From Streptomyces sp. UW30 (GTDB lineage Bacteria > Actinomycetota > Actinomycetes > Streptomycetales > Streptomycetaceae): a stretch of 45,335 nt of DNA. The notes under the pieces were generated by a model. It saw only the letters and a list, made by a program, of their open reading frames with translations. It did not search any database and had not been told where the DNA came from. Where the stretch lies: the NCBI RefSeq assembly GCF_008042075.1, contig NZ_RDBN01000021.1, positions 35,514 through 80,848 on the forward strand, written 5' to 3'. Each line of letters starts with the position of its first letter. Position 1 is the stretch's first letter. Positions 26,557-35,614 of the stretch are shown piece by piece. The position numbers and the translations under genes were made by a program.

Positions 26557-26991
26557 ATGGAACAGCGCATCACTCTGATCACGCTGGGAGTCTCCGATCT
26601 CGCCCGCTCCAAGGCCTTCTACGAGGCCCTGGGCTGGCGTGGGCAGGAGGTCGAGGAGACCGTGTTCTTCCAGGCGGGCGGCCTGGGGCTGGTGCTGTGG
26701 GGCCGGGAGAAGCTGGCCCGGGACTGCGGTCTGGAGCCCGGGGCGGCGGGCGGGTTCGGCGGGATCGTCCTCGCGCACAACGTCCGGTCCGAGGCGGAGG
26801 TGGACACGCTCCTCGCGGCGGTGGAGGGAGCCGGCGGGACGGTCACCAAGCCCGCGGCGGTCAACGCGATCGGCTTCTACTCCAGTGCCTTCACCGATCC
26901 CGACGGCCATGCCTGGGAGGTCGCCCACAACCCCGGGTTCCCGCTCGCCGAGGACGGTTCCGTCACTCTCCCGGACTTCGGCACCGCCTAG
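26557..26991 (+). CDS. VOC/glyoxalase-like protein
   Basis: 144 aa of the vicinal oxygen chelate superfamily: ITLITLGVSDLARSKAFYEALGW at the N-terminus, a middle strand with GIVLAHNVRSEAEVDTLLAAVEGAGGTVTKPA, and SSAFTDPDGHAWEVAHNPGF, which contains the usual DPDGxxWE metal-site strand (Glu). Likely a metal-dependent small-molecule enzyme or resistance protein; the substrate is unknown. ATG at 26557 preferred; TACGGT about nine bases upstream fits a leaderless start. Confidence 0.85.
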   Translation: MEQRITLITLGVSDLARSKAFYEALGWRGQEVEETVFFQAGGLGLVLWGREKLARDCGLEPGAAGGFGGIVLAHNVRSEAEVDTLLAAVEGAGGTVTKPAAVNAIGFYSSAFTDPDGHAWEVAHNPGFPLAEDGSVTLPDFGTA

Positions 26992-27032
26992 GCCCCTGGT
27001 CAGACCGGGGGGAGCCGGGCTAACGTCCGGAC

Positions 27033-28253
27033 ATGGCAGCCCCCTTTGCCCTCGCCTTCGACCCGTGGGACCCGGCCTTCCTCGCCGACCCGTACCCGGC
27101 CTACGCCGAGCTGCGGGCCCGTGGCCGCGTGCACTACTACGAGCCCACGAACCAGTGGCTGGTCCCGCACCACGCGGACGTCTCGGCGCTGCTCCGGGAC
27201 CGCAGGCTGGGCCGGACGTACCAGCACCGTTTCACCCACGAGGACTTCGGGCGGACGGCGCCCCCGCCGGAGCAGGAGCCGTTCCACGTCCTGAACGACC
27301 ACGGGATGCTCGACCTGGAGCCGCCGGACCACACGCGGATCCGCCGGCTGGTGTCGAAGGCGTTCACGCCCCGCACGGTGGAGCAGCTGAAGCCGTATGT
27401 GCGGCAGCTGGCGGGGGAGCTGGTGTCCGGGCTGGTGGAGGCGGGCGGCGGTGACCTGCTGACGGATGTCGCGGAGCCGCTGCCGGTCGCGGTGATCGCC
27501 GAGATGCTGGGCATTCCCGAGGCGGACCGGGGGCAGCTGCGGCCGTGGTCGGCGGACATCTGCGGGATGTACGAGCTGGCCCCGTCGCAGGAGACGGCGC
27601 GCAAGGCGGTGCGCGCGTCGGTCGAGTTCTCGGACTACCTCATGGAACTGATCGCGACCCGCCGCAAGGAGCCGGGGGACGACCTGATCTCCGGCCTGAT
27701 CGCCGCCCACGACGAGGGCGACCGGCTCACCGAGCAGGAGATGATCTCCACGGCGGTCCTGCTCCTCAACGCCGGTCACGAGGCCACGGTGAACTCGACG
27801 GTCAACGGCTGGTGGGCCCTGTTCCGCAACCCCGGACAGCTGGCGGCCCTGCGCGCCGACCACTCCCTGATCCCGTCCGCGATCGAGGAGCTGATGCGCT
27901 ACGACACCCCGCTCCAGCTCTTCGAACGCTGGGTCCTGGACGAGATCGAGATCGCCGGCACGACGATCCCTCGCGGCGCGGAGATCGCCATGCTCTTCGG
28001 TTCCGCCAACCACGACCCCGAGGTCTTCGAGACCCCGGACAGGCTGGACCTCACCCGCACGGAGAACCCGCACATCTCCTTCAGCGCGGGCATCCACTAC
28101 TGCATCGGCGCACCCCTGGCCCGCATCGAACTGGCGGCGTCCATGTCGGCGCTCCTGGAGCAGGCCCCGACCCTCCGCCCGGCGTCAGAACCGGAACGCA
28201 AGCCGAACTTCGTGATCCGGGGCCTGGAGGGGCTGAGCGTCGAGGTGGCGTGA
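27033..28253 (+). CDS. Cytochrome P450, CYP107-like
   Basis: 406-aa soluble bacterial P450. Seen: PYPAYAELRARGRVHYY, LEPPDHTRIRRLVSKAFTPR (C helix, 'DPPEHTRxRRLV' region), the I-helix oxygen-activation motif LLNAGHEATVNSTVNG, the ExxR motif in SAIEELMRY, and the heme loop FSAGIHYCIGAPLARIE with C357 as the iron ligand. It probably hydroxylates a natural product or fatty acid; no redox partner is nearby. From memory, it corresponds in position to CYP107P1 of S. coelicolor. TAACGT about eight bases upstream of the ATG suggests a leaderless mRNA. Confidence 0.95.
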   Translation: MAAPFALAFDPWDPAFLADPYPAYAELRARGRVHYYEPTNQWLVPHHADVSALLRDRRLGRTYQHRFTHEDFGRTAPPPEQEPFHVLNDHGMLDLEPPDHTRIRRLVSKAFTPRTVEQLKPYVRQLAGELVSGLVEAGGGDLLTDVAEPLPVAVIAEMLGIPEADRGQLRPWSADICGMYELAPSQETARKAVRASVEFSDYLMELIATRRKEPGDDLISGLIAAHDEGDRLTEQEMISTAVLLLNAGHEATVNSTVNGWWALFRNPGQLAALRADHSLIPSAIEELMRYDTPLQLFERWVLDEIEIAGTTIPRGAEIAMLFGSANHDPEVFETPDRLDLTRTENPHISFSAGIHYCIGAPLARIELAASMSALLEQAPTLRPASEPERKPNFVIRGLEGLSVEVA

Positions 28254-28369
28254 TCACCCGCTCGGCTGATCGGGATATCCATGTGGTCAAGCTCGGCGGC
28301 AAGGTCGCTCTCCCCGACCCGGTCGGTATCGAGCTCGACACGGAGGAACTGAAGCTCTCCATCGACTGA
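28250..28369 (+). pseudogene. Short remnant, C-terminal end of a Uma2/DUF820-like protein
   Basis: 39-codon frame that overlaps the P450 stop (GTGA). DIHVVKLGGKVALPDPVGIELDTEEL looks like the last strands of Uma2-family (DUF820) endonuclease-like proteins, whose catalytic core is absent. Probably a decayed fragment left between the P450 and the convergent ABC genes; the identification rests on a short match only. Confidence 0.45.
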
Positions 28370-28375
28370 TCCGGG

Positions 28376-29980
28376 TCAGGTCGTCATGTCCCGCCGGCGC
28401 AGCCCCGCGAGGCCTGCGGCCACCAGCCCCGCCGCCAGCGCCAGCAGGACCAGCACGGGCCCCCACTCCATCCCGCCGCCGGGCAGCTTCGGCAGATGCC
28501 CGAACGGGGACAGGTCCAGCACCGCCTGCGGGACGTCGAGCGCGGGGCCCACCCAGCCGATCAGCAGGACCGCCCCGGCCACCGCCCAGGCCCCCATCGC
28601 CGCGCCTGGGAAGAGGCCGTACAGCAGGACCGCCAGGCCGCCGATGACCCAGATCGCCGGGAGCTGCACGAGGCAGGCGCCCAGGATCGGGCCGATCTCC
28701 TTGCCGTAGCCGACGGCGAAGCCCAGGCCGGCCAGGAGCATGATCAGGGCGGAGCCCGCGAAGGCGATCACGAGGTGACCGGCGGCCCAGCGCAGCCGTC
28801 CCACCGCGTTCGCCAGGATCGGTTCCGCCCGCATCGAGGTCTCCTCGCCGTGCAGCCGCAGGACCGACGCCACGACGTACAGGGCCGCGATCAGGCCCAG
28901 CATGCCGATCATCGACCCCAGGAAGGCGTCCGTCAGCCCAGACTGGCCGCCCATGCGCTCGAAGATCTCCCGCGCGTTGTCGTTGTCGCCGACCAGGTCG
29001 GCCACCCCGTCGGTCAGCCCGCCGTAGATGACCCCGGCCAGGAAGAAGCCGATGCTCCAGCCGAGCACGCCGCCGCGCTGTAGCCGCCAGGCCAGCGCGC
29101 CCGCCGTGCCGAGGCGGCCGGCGGCCGGGCCCGGTCGGGCGGGCAGGAAGCTCATGCCGACGTCCCGGCGCCCGGCGAGTTCGTACGCCACCACGCCCTG
29201 CACCAGGACAGCCCCGGCGAACAGCAGCAGCACCCACCAGCGCTCGCTCGCGAACGGCCGCAGGTTCTCCAGCCAGCCCAGCGGTGAGGCCCACGTCAGC
29301 GCGGAGGAGCCGTCGTCCGACGCCGAGTCGCCCGCCGCGCGCAGCGCGAACGCGGCGCCCACCAGGCCCGCCATCAGCCCCCGCGCCAGCCGGGCGCTCT
29401 CCGTGAACTGGGCGACGATCGCCGCCAGCGTCGCGAAGGCCATGCCGACCCCGGCGAGCCCGAGGCCGAACACCAGCGCCCCCGAGGCGCCCTGGCCGGC
29501 CAGTCCGGCGGTCACCAGCAGGGCCAGTGCCGCGTTCGCGACGGCCGCCGTCAGCAGCGCCGCCGTCAGCGAGGCCCTGCGGCCCACCATCCCGGACGCC
29601 ACCAGCTCCTGACGGCCGCTCTCCTCCTCGTCCCGGGTGTGCCGTACGACGAGGAGCATGCTCATCACGGCCGCGAGCGCGCCCGCGTACACGCCGACCC
29701 GCCAGGCCGTCAGGGCGCCGATCGAGTCGTCGAAGACCGGGCCGATCAGTGCGCGGAAGGAGGCGTTGGTCGCGGTGTCCTGCACGAGGTTGGCACGGTC
29801 GGCGGGGGAGTCGTACAGGTTCTCCAGCGTGTTCGGCATGGAGAGGATCATCAGCGCGTTCACCGCCACCCAGACCGGGATCATCACCCGGTCCCGGCGC
29901 AGGGCGAAGCGCAGCAGGGTTGCGGTGCCGGCCAGCTGGCGCGAGCCCGACGGCCGTACCTCGAAGGCCGTGGCGGTCAT
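28376..29980 (-). CDS. ABC transporter permease (exporter, ABC-2 type)
   Basis: 534 aa with about twelve TM helices in two similar halves (each half starts with a helix after [17 protein letters not shown] or [26 protein letters not shown]). Seen also: [26 protein letters not shown] and [29 protein letters not shown], the paired EExxGR-like coupling loops of this drug/antibiotic exporter class (tetronasin-ABC-type permeases). It partners the ATPase upstream; the start at 29980 overlaps the ATPase stop (ATGA). Probable substrate is a hydrophobic drug or peptide; not determined. Confidence 0.85.
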   Translation of the reverse strand: MTATAFEVRPSGSRQLAGTATLLRFALRRDRVMIPVWVAVNALMILSMPNTLENLYDSPADRANLVQDTATNASFRALIGPVFDDSIGALTAWRVGVYAGALAAVMSMLLVVRHTRDEEESGRQELVASGMVGRRASLTAALLTAAVANAALALLVTAGLAGQGASGALVFGLGLAGVGMAFATLAAIVAQFTESARLARGLMAGLVGAAFALRAAGDSASDDGSSALTWASPLGWLENLRPFASERWWVLLLFAGAVLVQGVVAYELAGRRDVGMSFLPARPGPAAGRLGTAGALAWRLQRGGVLGWSIGFFLAGVIYGGLTDGVADLVGDNDNAREIFERMGGQSGLTDAFLGSMIGMLGLIAALYVVASVLRLHGEETSMRAEPILANAVGRLRWAAGHLVIAFAGSALIMLLAGLGFAVGYGKEIGPILGACLVQLPAIWVIGGLAVLLYGLFPGAAMGAWAVAGAVLLIGWVGPALDVPQAVLDLSPFGHLPKLPGGGMEWGPVLVLLALAAGLVAAGLAGLRRRDMTT

Positions 29981-30897
29981 CGGGCCACCTCGCTCACGTC
30001 GGCCCGCTCGCCCATGTCCGCCTGGTAGTGCCGCAGGAACAGCTCCTCCAGCGTCGGCGGAGTCGAGGTCAGCGACCGGACACCGGACTCGCTGAGCGAG
30101 CGCAGGACGGCGTCGAGCTTGTCGGTGTCGACCTGAAGGCGCACGCGATGGCCCTGTACGTCGAGGTCGTGGACGCCCGGCAGCTGCGACAGCCCGTTGG
30201 GCGGACCGGCCAGCTCGGCCGTGACGCTGGTCCGCGTCAGGTGGCGCAGGTCGGCCAGGGAGCCGCTCTCGACCGTACGGCCCTTGCGGATGATGCTGAC
30301 CCGGTCGCAGAGCTCCTCGACCTCGCTGAGGATGTGGGACGACAGCAGGACCGTCCGGCCCCGGTCGCGCTCTTCCTCCACGCAGCGCTGGAAGACCTCC
30401 TCCATCAGCGGGTCCAGGCCCGATGTCGGCTCGTCCAGGATCAGCAGGTCGACGTCCGAGGCGAACGCGGCGACGAGGGCGACCTTCTGCCGGTTGCCCT
30501 TGGAGTAGGTGCGGCCCTTCTTCGTCGGGTCCAGCTCGAAGCGCTCGATCAGCTCGGCGCGGCGGCCGGAATCCAGCCCTCCGCGCAGCCGGCCGTAGAG
30601 ATCGATGACCTCACCGCCCGACAGGTTCCGCCACAGCGTCACGTCCCCCGGCACGTAGGCGATCCGGCCGTGCACCTCCACCGCGTCCGTCCAGGGGTCG
30701 CGGCCGAGCACCTGGACGCCGCCGGAGTCGGCCCGCAGCAGGCCGAGCAGGACGCGGATGGTGGTGGACTTGCCGGCGCCGTTGGGGCCGAGGAAGCCGT
30801 GGACCTCGCCCGTCTCGACGTCCAGGTCGAGGCCGTCGAGCGCGTGCGTCTTGCCGAACGACTTGTGCAGTCCGGAGACGGTGATTGCCTTCGTCAT
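29977..30897 (-). CDS. ABC transporter ATP-binding protein
   Basis: 306 aa. Walker [10 protein letters not shown] at about 37-45, Q-loop region with [17 protein letters not shown], signature [15 protein letters not shown] (the common LSGGQ is replaced by SKGNRQK, as in many exporter ATPases), Walker [14 protein letters not shown], and the H-loop SSH. A C-terminal extension (about 220-306) is typical of DrrA/CcmA-type ATPases. It is transcribed divergently from a MarR/GbsR-type regulator with an inverted repeat between them, so export genes are probably controlled by that regulator. Confidence 0.95.
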   Translation of the reverse strand: MTKAITVSGLHKSFGKTHALDGLDLDVETGEVHGFLGPNGAGKSTTIRVLLGLLRADSGGVQVLGRDPWTDAVEVHGRIAYVPGDVTLWRNLSGGEVIDLYGRLRGGLDSGRRAELIERFELDPTKKGRTYSKGNRQKVALVAAFASDVDLLILDEPTSGLDPLMEEVFQRCVEEERDRGRTVLLSSHILSEVEELCDRVSIIRKGRTVESGSLADLRHLTRTSVTAELAGPPNGLSQLPGVHDLDVQGHRVRLQVDTDKLDAVLRSLSESGVRSLTSTPPTLEELFLRHYQADMGERADVSEVAR

Positions 30898-30909
30898 GGT
30901 TCAGAACGT

Positions 30910-30946
30910 ACGCTTCTTTCAGAAATTTGTGAAGTTAAGGAAGCGT
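30910..30946. promoter_or_regulatory. Operator between ABC genes and MarR/GbsR gene
   Basis: Nested symmetry in AT-rich DNA: ACGCTTCTTT (30910-30919) mirrors AAGGAAGCGT (30937-30946) with one mismatch, and inside it TTCAGAAATTTGTGAA (30918-30933) is a near-perfect 16-bp palindrome. It fits a MarR-type dimer site controlling both divergent units. Confidence 0.65.
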
Positions 30947-31011
30947 ATAAATCGCGGATAGACTCGGGGGCAGCGCGCGAGCTGTGCGGACGCAGGGGAG
31001 ATGATCTACGG

Positions 31012-31521
31012 ATGATGGAACCGAGTGAGGCGGGGCGGGACCCCGAGGCGGTGTCGAAGTTCGTGGAGGCCTTCGCGGCGCAGCTCGTCGAGGCCGGGAT
31101 GCAGCGCATGGCGGCGCGCGTGTTCGCCGCGCTGCTCGCGTCCGACTCCGGCACCATGAGCTCCGCCGAACTCGGCGAACAGCTCCAGGTCAGCCCGGCC
31201 GCGATCTCCGGCGCGGTGCGCTATCTCGCCCAGGTCCACATGGTCTCCCGCGAGCGCGAACCGGGCTCCAGGCGCGAGCGCTACCGCGTGCACAGCGACC
31301 AGTGGTACGAGGCGCTGACCAATCGCGACGCCATCCTCAGGCGCTGGGGCCAGACCCTGCGCGAGGGCGTCGACAGCCTCGGCGCGGCGACCCCCGGCGG
31401 GCAGCGCATCGCCGAGACGCTCGCGTTCTTCGAGTACCTGGAGGGCGAGATCGGCCTGCTGATGGAGCGCTGGCGCGAACACCGTGACCGGACCTTCGGC
31501 CAGGGCGGCGGCGCCCCGTAG
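31012..31521 (+). CDS. MarR/GbsR family regulator
   Basis: 169 aa. Winged helix: EAGMQRMAARVFAALLASDSGTMSSAELGEQLQVSPAAISGAVRYLAQVHMVSREREPGSRRERYRV (about residues 25-90), with the SAAISGAVRYL recognition helix and a basic wing typical of GbsR-like regulators. The C-terminal part is helical (dimerisation). Tandem ATGs at 31012 and 31015; GGGGAG lies about 11 bases upstream. It is divergent from the ABC exporter genes and probably their repressor, releasing on binding an exported compound. Confidence 0.88.
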   Translation: MMEPSEAGRDPEAVSKFVEAFAAQLVEAGMQRMAARVFAALLASDSGTMSSAELGEQLQVSPAAISGAVRYLAQVHMVSREREPGSRRERYRVHSDQWYEALTNRDAILRRWGQTLREGVDSLGAATPGGQRIAETLAFFEYLEGEIGLLMERWREHRDRTFGQGGGAP

Positions 31522-31546
31522 GCCCTCGGCGCCGCGAACCACCGCC

Positions 31547-32404
31547 TCACCGCCCCGGCAGCACCAGCCGCAGCGCGCCTTCGCCCACCGTCCAGGTCCG
31601 CCGGCGCACCGGCCCGGAGACCGCCTCGTCCGCGCGATAGCGGAAGTGCGCCCCCGACACGGTCACCGTCCGGCCCTCGGCCCGCAGCGGGGACGCCTCC
31701 GCGCCCACCGAGGCCGGTCGCACCTCCACCTCGGCCAGGCCCGCGATGCCCGGTGTCACCGACACCGCCGCCACCGGCTGGTCGAGGTCCACCAGCGTCG
31801 CCCCGTCGACCTCGACGCGCAGTCGCGACGGCCCGGACGCGCCGGCCGGGGAGGGGCCCCGCGGCGGCACCAGCGTCCGTACGAGCGACTGGCACGTCCG
31901 CAGCCACGGCGGCCGCCCCGCAGTCGGCCCCGCCGCATCGGCCGATGCGGCGGGCTCCCGTATCGGGGGGATGCGCAGCCCGCCCAGCACCACGCCGTCG
32001 CTGTCGTCCACGAGCAGATCCAGCCGCTGCTCCACCCCGTCCAGCACCGCCCGGGCCGCCGCGACCGCCCCCGTCGGCACCCCCAGGGAACCGGCCAGCG
32101 ACAGCGCACCCCCGACCGGCACCACCGACAGCACGCATTCGGCCAGCTGCCGCTGCCGGTGCAGCAGCGCCACCGTGCGCAGCAGCGCCCCGTCGTCGCC
32201 GACGACCACCGGCCGGCGCGACCCGCGCTTCGCCAATGCGCGGGCGAACTCGTCCGGGTCCTCCGGCAGGCACACTTTCGTGGCCGCACCCGCGCTGAGT
32301 ACGTCTTTCGCGATCCTGACGGACTCGCCGTCGGTCCTCAAGGCGATCGGATCGATCACCACCAGCAGCTGATCGGACATCGCGAAAGTCGCCACCTCGG
32401 CCAT
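31547..32404 (-). CDS. Diacylglycerol-kinase-like protein
   Basis: 285 aa. The N-terminal half resembles the lipid kinase catalytic domain (LLVVIDPIALRTDGESVRIAKDVLSAGAATKVCLPEDPDEFARAL, then VVVGDDGALLRTVALLHRQRQLAECVLSVVPVGG). The hallmark GGDGT is altered to GDDGA, so catalysis may be changed or lost. The C-terminal half is a beta-rich domain (RLRVEVDGATLVDLDQPVAAVSV ... GAHFRYRADE), as in DAGK/sphingosine-kinase-like proteins. The start ATG at 32404 has GAGGAAGCGAGG upstream; ATG 32380 is possible. Divergent from purA, convergent with the MarR gene. Confidence 0.75.
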   Translation of the reverse strand: MAEVATFAMSDQLLVVIDPIALRTDGESVRIAKDVLSAGAATKVCLPEDPDEFARALAKRGSRRPVVVGDDGALLRTVALLHRQRQLAECVLSVVPVGGALSLAGSLGVPTGAVAAARAVLDGVEQRLDLLVDDSDGVVLGGLRIPPIREPAASADAAGPTAGRPPWLRTCQSLVRTLVPPRGPSPAGASGPSRLRVEVDGATLVDLDQPVAAVSVTPGIAGLAEVEVRPASVGAEASPLRAEGRTVTVSGAHFRYRADEAVSGPVRRRTWTVGEGALRLVLPGR

Positions 32405-32437
32405 GCCTCGCTTCCTCGGGTAGCATCTTTGTGCAAG

Positions 32438-32465
32438 AGCCCCTTGCGCTATTGCGCCAGGGGCT
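32438..32465 (+). terminator. Hairpin in purA upstream region (terminator or attenuator)
   Basis: AGCCCCT / AGGGGCT outer stem and GCGC-TATT-GCGC inner stem, followed by TCGTCTATTCC. It lies 135 bases before the purA start and just after TAGCAT (32421-32426), a possible -10. It could end a short transcript before purA, so it may act as an attenuator or small-RNA terminator. Confidence 0.55.
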
Positions 32466-32599
32466 TCGTCTATTCCGGGGCCCTCCGGTCCGACGGTTCG
32501 CGGCCAATGACGGTCGCGGTCCGTGGTGGTGCACGCGGCGGAACCTTACGCGTGCGCCCCTGACCTTGGACATGCCCCGCCCGGAAGGGGTGTACGCGC

Positions 32600-33883
32600 G
32601 TGCCCGCACTTGTGCTGCTCGGTGCTCAGTGGGGTGACGAGGGTAAAGGGAAGGCCACGGACCTGCTCGGCGGATCCGTCGACTACGTGGTCCGCTATCA
32701 GGGCGGCAACAATGCCGGCCACACGGTCGTCGTCGGCGACCAGAAGTATGCCCTCCACCTTCTCCCCTCCGGCATCCTCTCGCCGGGATGCACCCCGGTC
32801 ATCGGCAACGGCGTCGTCGTCGACCCGTCGGTCCTGCTCTCCGAGCTGAGCGGTCTGAACGAGCGTGGCGTCGACACGTCCAAGCTCCTCCTCAGCGGAA
32901 ACGCGCACATCATCACGCCGTACAACGTGACGGTGGACAAGGTGACGGAACGCTTCCTCGGCAAGCGGAAGATCGGCACGACCGGGCGCGGCATCGGCCC
33001 GACCTACGCCGACAAGATCAACCGCGTGGGCATCCGGGTCCAGGACCTCTACGACGAGTCGATCCTGACCCAGAAGGTCGAAGCCGCCCTCGACGTCAAG
33101 AACCAGGTCCTCACCAAGCTCTACAACCGCCGCGCGATCGCCGTGGAGCAGGTCGTCGAGGAGCTGCTCGGCTACGCCGAGAAGATCAAGCCGTTCGTCG
33201 CCGACACGGTCCTGGTCCTCAACCAGGCGCTGGAGGACGACAAGGTGGTCCTCTTCGAGGGCGGCCAGGGCACCCTGCTCGACATCGACCACGGGACCTA
33301 TCCCTTCGTCACCTCCTCGAACCCGACGGCGGGCGGCGCCTGCACGGGCGCGGGCGTGGGCCCGACGAAGATCAGCCGGGTGATCGGCATCCTCAAGGCG
33401 TACACGACCCGTGTCGGCGCCGGCCCGTTCCCGACGGAGCTGTTCGACGAGGACGGCGAGGCACTGCGCCGCATCGGCGGCGAGCGGGGCGTGACGACGG
33501 GCCGTGACCGTCGCTGCGGCTGGTTCGACGCGGTGATCGCCCGCTACGCGACCCGCGTGAACGGCCTCACCGACTTCTTCCTCACCAAGCTCGACGTCCT
33601 CACCGGCTGGGAGCAGATCCCGGTCTGTGTGGCGTACGAGATCGACGGCAAGCGCGTGGAGGAACTCCCCTACTCGCAGTCCGACTTCCACCACGCGAAG
33701 CCGGTCTACGAGTCCCTCCCGGGCTGGTCCGAGGACATCACGTCGGCCAAGTCGTTCTCCGACCTGCCGAAGAACGCCCAGAACTACGTCAAGGCGCTGG
33801 AGGAGATGTCCGGCGCCCCGATCTCCGCGATCGGCGTGGGCCCGGGCCGGGACGAGACGATCGAGATCAACTCGTTCCTGTAG
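32600..33883 (+). CDS. purA: Adenylosuccinate synthetase
   Basis: 427-aa GTP-dependent enzyme that joins IMP and aspartate to adenylosuccinate, the first step from IMP to AMP. Seen: [18 protein letters not shown] (phosphate loop with catalytic Asp), [35 protein letters not shown] (IMP contacts), [23 protein letters not shown], and [18 protein letters not shown] (Arg-rich aspartate loop). Start GTG at 32600 with GAAGGGG upstream. Its last 17 bases overlap the convergent DUF397 gene. Confidence 0.98.
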   Translation: MPALVLLGAQWGDEGKGKATDLLGGSVDYVVRYQGGNNAGHTVVVGDQKYALHLLPSGILSPGCTPVIGNGVVVDPSVLLSELSGLNERGVDTSKLLLSGNAHIITPYNVTVDKVTERFLGKRKIGTTGRGIGPTYADKINRVGIRVQDLYDESILTQKVEAALDVKNQVLTKLYNRRAIAVEQVVEELLGYAEKIKPFVADTVLVLNQALEDDKVVLFEGGQGTLLDIDHGTYPFVTSSNPTAGGACTGAGVGPTKISRVIGILKAYTTRVGAGPFPTELFDEDGEALRRIGGERGVTTGRDRRCGWFDAVIARYATRVNGLTDFFLTKLDVLTGWEQIPVCVAYEIDGKRVEELPYSQSDFHHAKPVYESLPGWSEDITSAKSFSDLPKNAQNYVKALEEMSGAPISAIGVGPGRDETIEINSFL

Positions 33884-34121
33884 GACCTATGAAGGCGGCC
33901 CAGGCCTTGCCGGAAACGGTGAGGTTTGGGCCGTCGGGGTTTTTGGAGTCGCGGATGTGGATGGTGGGGGTGTGGGGGCAGGGGGCGACCTCGACACACT
34001 GACCGCCGCCGCCGTCGCTGTACGACGACTTGCGCCAGGCGTAGGCGACTTCGACGCAGTCGCCGCCGCCCCCGTCGCTGTAGCTCGACTTGAACCAGCG
34101 AAGGCTTCCGGTGCCGGTCAT
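33867..34121 (-). CDS. DUF397 protein with duplicated motif
   Basis: 84 aa. The DUF397 core occurs as [18 protein letters not shown] and again as [18 protein letters not shown], then [24 protein letters not shown], the usual family end. The N-terminal SSYS unit has thus been duplicated. DUF397 proteins pair with XRE/DUF5753 regulators, as here (4-base overlap with the gene upstream), and may antagonise or cooperate with them, as in the WhiJ-like and AbaA-like loci. The stop lies within the purA 3' end. Confidence 0.9.
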   Translation of the reverse strand: MTGTGSLRWFKSSYSDGGGGDCVEVAYAWRKSSYSDGGGGQCVEVAPCPHTPTIHIRDSKNPDGPNLTVSGKAWAAFIGPTGTS

Positions 34122-34954
34122 CGATCCTCTCCTGCCAACCGCTCGATGAAGGCCAGTGATTCGTCGGGACTCAGGGCCTGTGCACGGATCCTCGCATAGC
34201 GGTGCGAGAGTTGGGATACCTCCGCCGGATCGTTGATCAGGATGCCCTGGTCCTCGATCTCCATGTAGACGACGTGCTCGTGGTCCTTGGTCTCTACGAG
34301 CTGCATGGCGCCGCGATCGCCCGCGTACGTTCCCCGCAGCCCACGGTCCAGTGGCAGCACCTGCACGAAGACATTGTCCCGCTGGGCGTTATCGGCGAGT
34401 GAGCGCAGCTGTCCGCGCATGATCTCCCAGCTGCCGAACGGTCGCCGCAGTACGCTCTCTTCGAGGATCAGCTCGAGCAGCGGGGACGGATTCCGGTCGA
34501 AGAGCGCCCGGCGAGCCAGCCGGGCCTCGACAAGCTCCTCGCGCCTCTGCTCTGACACTGGCGGATAGCTTCCACCGATCAGCGCCCGCGCGTAATCCTC
34601 GGTCTGAAACAGACCGTCGACGATCAACGTCTGGTACGAGCACAGCGTGAGCGCCCCCGCCTCCAGCTCCGAGAACCCCCGGAACCGAGCCGGGTACTTC
34701 TCCAACAGCATCCACTTGCGCGCCTGCTGGAATACCCCCAGCCCACCCCCGATCGCCTCCTCCAGCTTCACCAGCATCTGATCGCTCGCGGGCTGCGCAC
34801 ACGTCTCCATCGCGCTGACCGCCGCTGCCGTGTACCCGAGCCTGTCCCCCAACTGCGGCTGAGTCAGCCCGTGTTGCTCCCGCAACGCCTTCGCCAGGGC
34901 GGCGACCAAATGGGCCGTACCGCCTGCCTCCGTCTTGTTCTCCGCCCGCGCCAT
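34118..34954 (-). CDS. XRE-family regulator with DUF5753 domain
   Basis: 278 aa. N-terminal helix-turn-helix: LAKALREQHGLTQPQLGDRLGYTAAAVSAMETCAQPAS (about residues 16-55). C-terminal DUF5753: FSELEAGALTLCSYQTLIVDGLFQTEDYARALI, then LFDRNPSPLLELILEESVLRRPFGS, and VFVQVLPLDRGLRGTYAGDRGAMQLVE. The start ATG at 34954 has GGAGGTG just upstream; a TTG at 34975 is less likely. Followed by its DUF397 partner with ATGA overlap. Such pairs act in development or antibiotic control in Streptomyces; the target is unknown. Confidence 0.93.
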   Translation of the reverse strand: MARAENKTEAGGTAHLVAALAKALREQHGLTQPQLGDRLGYTAAAVSAMETCAQPASDQMLVKLEEAIGGGLGVFQQARKWMLLEKYPARFRGFSELEAGALTLCSYQTLIVDGLFQTEDYARALIGGSYPPVSEQRREELVEARLARRALFDRNPSPLLELILEESVLRRPFGSWEIMRGQLRSLADNAQRDNVFVQVLPLDRGLRGTYAGDRGAMQLVETKDHEHVVYMEIEDQGILINDPAEVSQLSHRYARIRAQALSPDESLAFIERLAGEDR

Positions 34955-34968
34955 CGCGGTCACCTCCG

Positions 34969-35030
34969 AACTCAACCGAACTCAACCGGTCACAACTCGC
35001 GAACGCGGCCACTCAACCGTGTTCAACCGA
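34969..35030. promoter_or_regulatory. Two pairs of CTCAACCG repeats, 10-bp spacing
   Basis: CTCAACCG at 34971-34978 and 34981-34988, then CTCAACCG at 35012-35019 and TTCAACCG at 35022-35029. Each pair is spaced exactly one helical turn, and the pairs are about four turns apart. Located immediately upstream of the XRE/DUF5753 gene; probably its autoregulatory site. Inferred. Confidence 0.5.
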
Positions 35031-35079
35031 CGACGCAGAGTCATGGATCAAGCTAGACCCGCACACGCAAACTGACCCC

Positions 35080-35475
35080 GTGAATACGCAAAGTGACCTG
35101 ACCTGGCTCCCGGCCACCGGCATTCAACTCCGCAAGGCCGGCGTCCAGTTCGACGCGATCAGAGTCGACGGCGAGGGGGGCCGGGATGTCGCCGACTGGC
35201 TCGCCCGCATGACCGGAGGTGATCCGGGGCCGATCGTCGAGACGGCGACGGGGCGGCGCGGGGTGTATTTCCTCGTGCCGGTCGGCAGTACGTCCCACCG
35301 CGCCTGGCCCGACGGAGTCACCCGCTTCATCGCCGGCCCGGGTCATGTCTCGTTCATCCCGGTGCCCGCTCTCAATGGCCTGACCTGGCCTTTGAGTTGG
35401 CGCTACCGCCCCACGGCCCCCGACCGCCTCGTCCACGCGCTGCTGCTGTGCACCGCACTTCACTCGCAGGAGTGA
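35080..35475 (+). CDS. Hypothetical protein
   Basis: 131 aa starting at GTG 35080; no recognised domain. Seen: WLPATGIQLRKAGVQFDAIRVDGEGGRDVADWLARMTGGDPGPIVETATGRRGVYFLVPVG, then GVTRFIAGPGHVSFIPVPAL and WPLSWRYRPTAPDRLVHALLLCTALHS. The balanced strand/helix pattern and codon bias suggest a real, folded cytosolic protein. It resembles short proteins often found next to XRE/DUF397 pairs in Streptomyces accessory regions and might share a primase/polymerase-like fold, but this is uncertain. It is divergent from the regulator gene at 34954 with the CTCAACCG repeats between them. Confidence 0.6.
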   Translation: MNTQSDLTWLPATGIQLRKAGVQFDAIRVDGEGGRDVADWLARMTGGDPGPIVETATGRRGVYFLVPVGSTSHRAWPDGVTRFIAGPGHVSFIPVPALNGLTWPLSWRYRPTAPDRLVHALLLCTALHSQE

Positions 35476-35560
35476 AGAACGCGAACTTCCGCCTGGGAAA
35501 AGGCGGTTTCGACTTGCAATCGTCGCTTTGTGTGGCCTTAGAGTCACGCCAACAAGAAAT

Positions 35561-35589
35561 GCCCCCGCGGTGCGCCAACACCCGGGGGC
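35561..35589 (+). terminator. Leader hairpin upstream of replication-like gene
   Basis: GCCCCCG / CGGGGGC stem with a GGTG...CACC inner stem, 25 bases before the next start. Similar GC-rich leader hairpins are common before genes of actinobacterial accessory elements; it could be a terminator or attenuator. Confidence 0.55.
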
Positions 35590-35614
35590 TCGACACCAGG
35601 AGCAACACCTCCGG

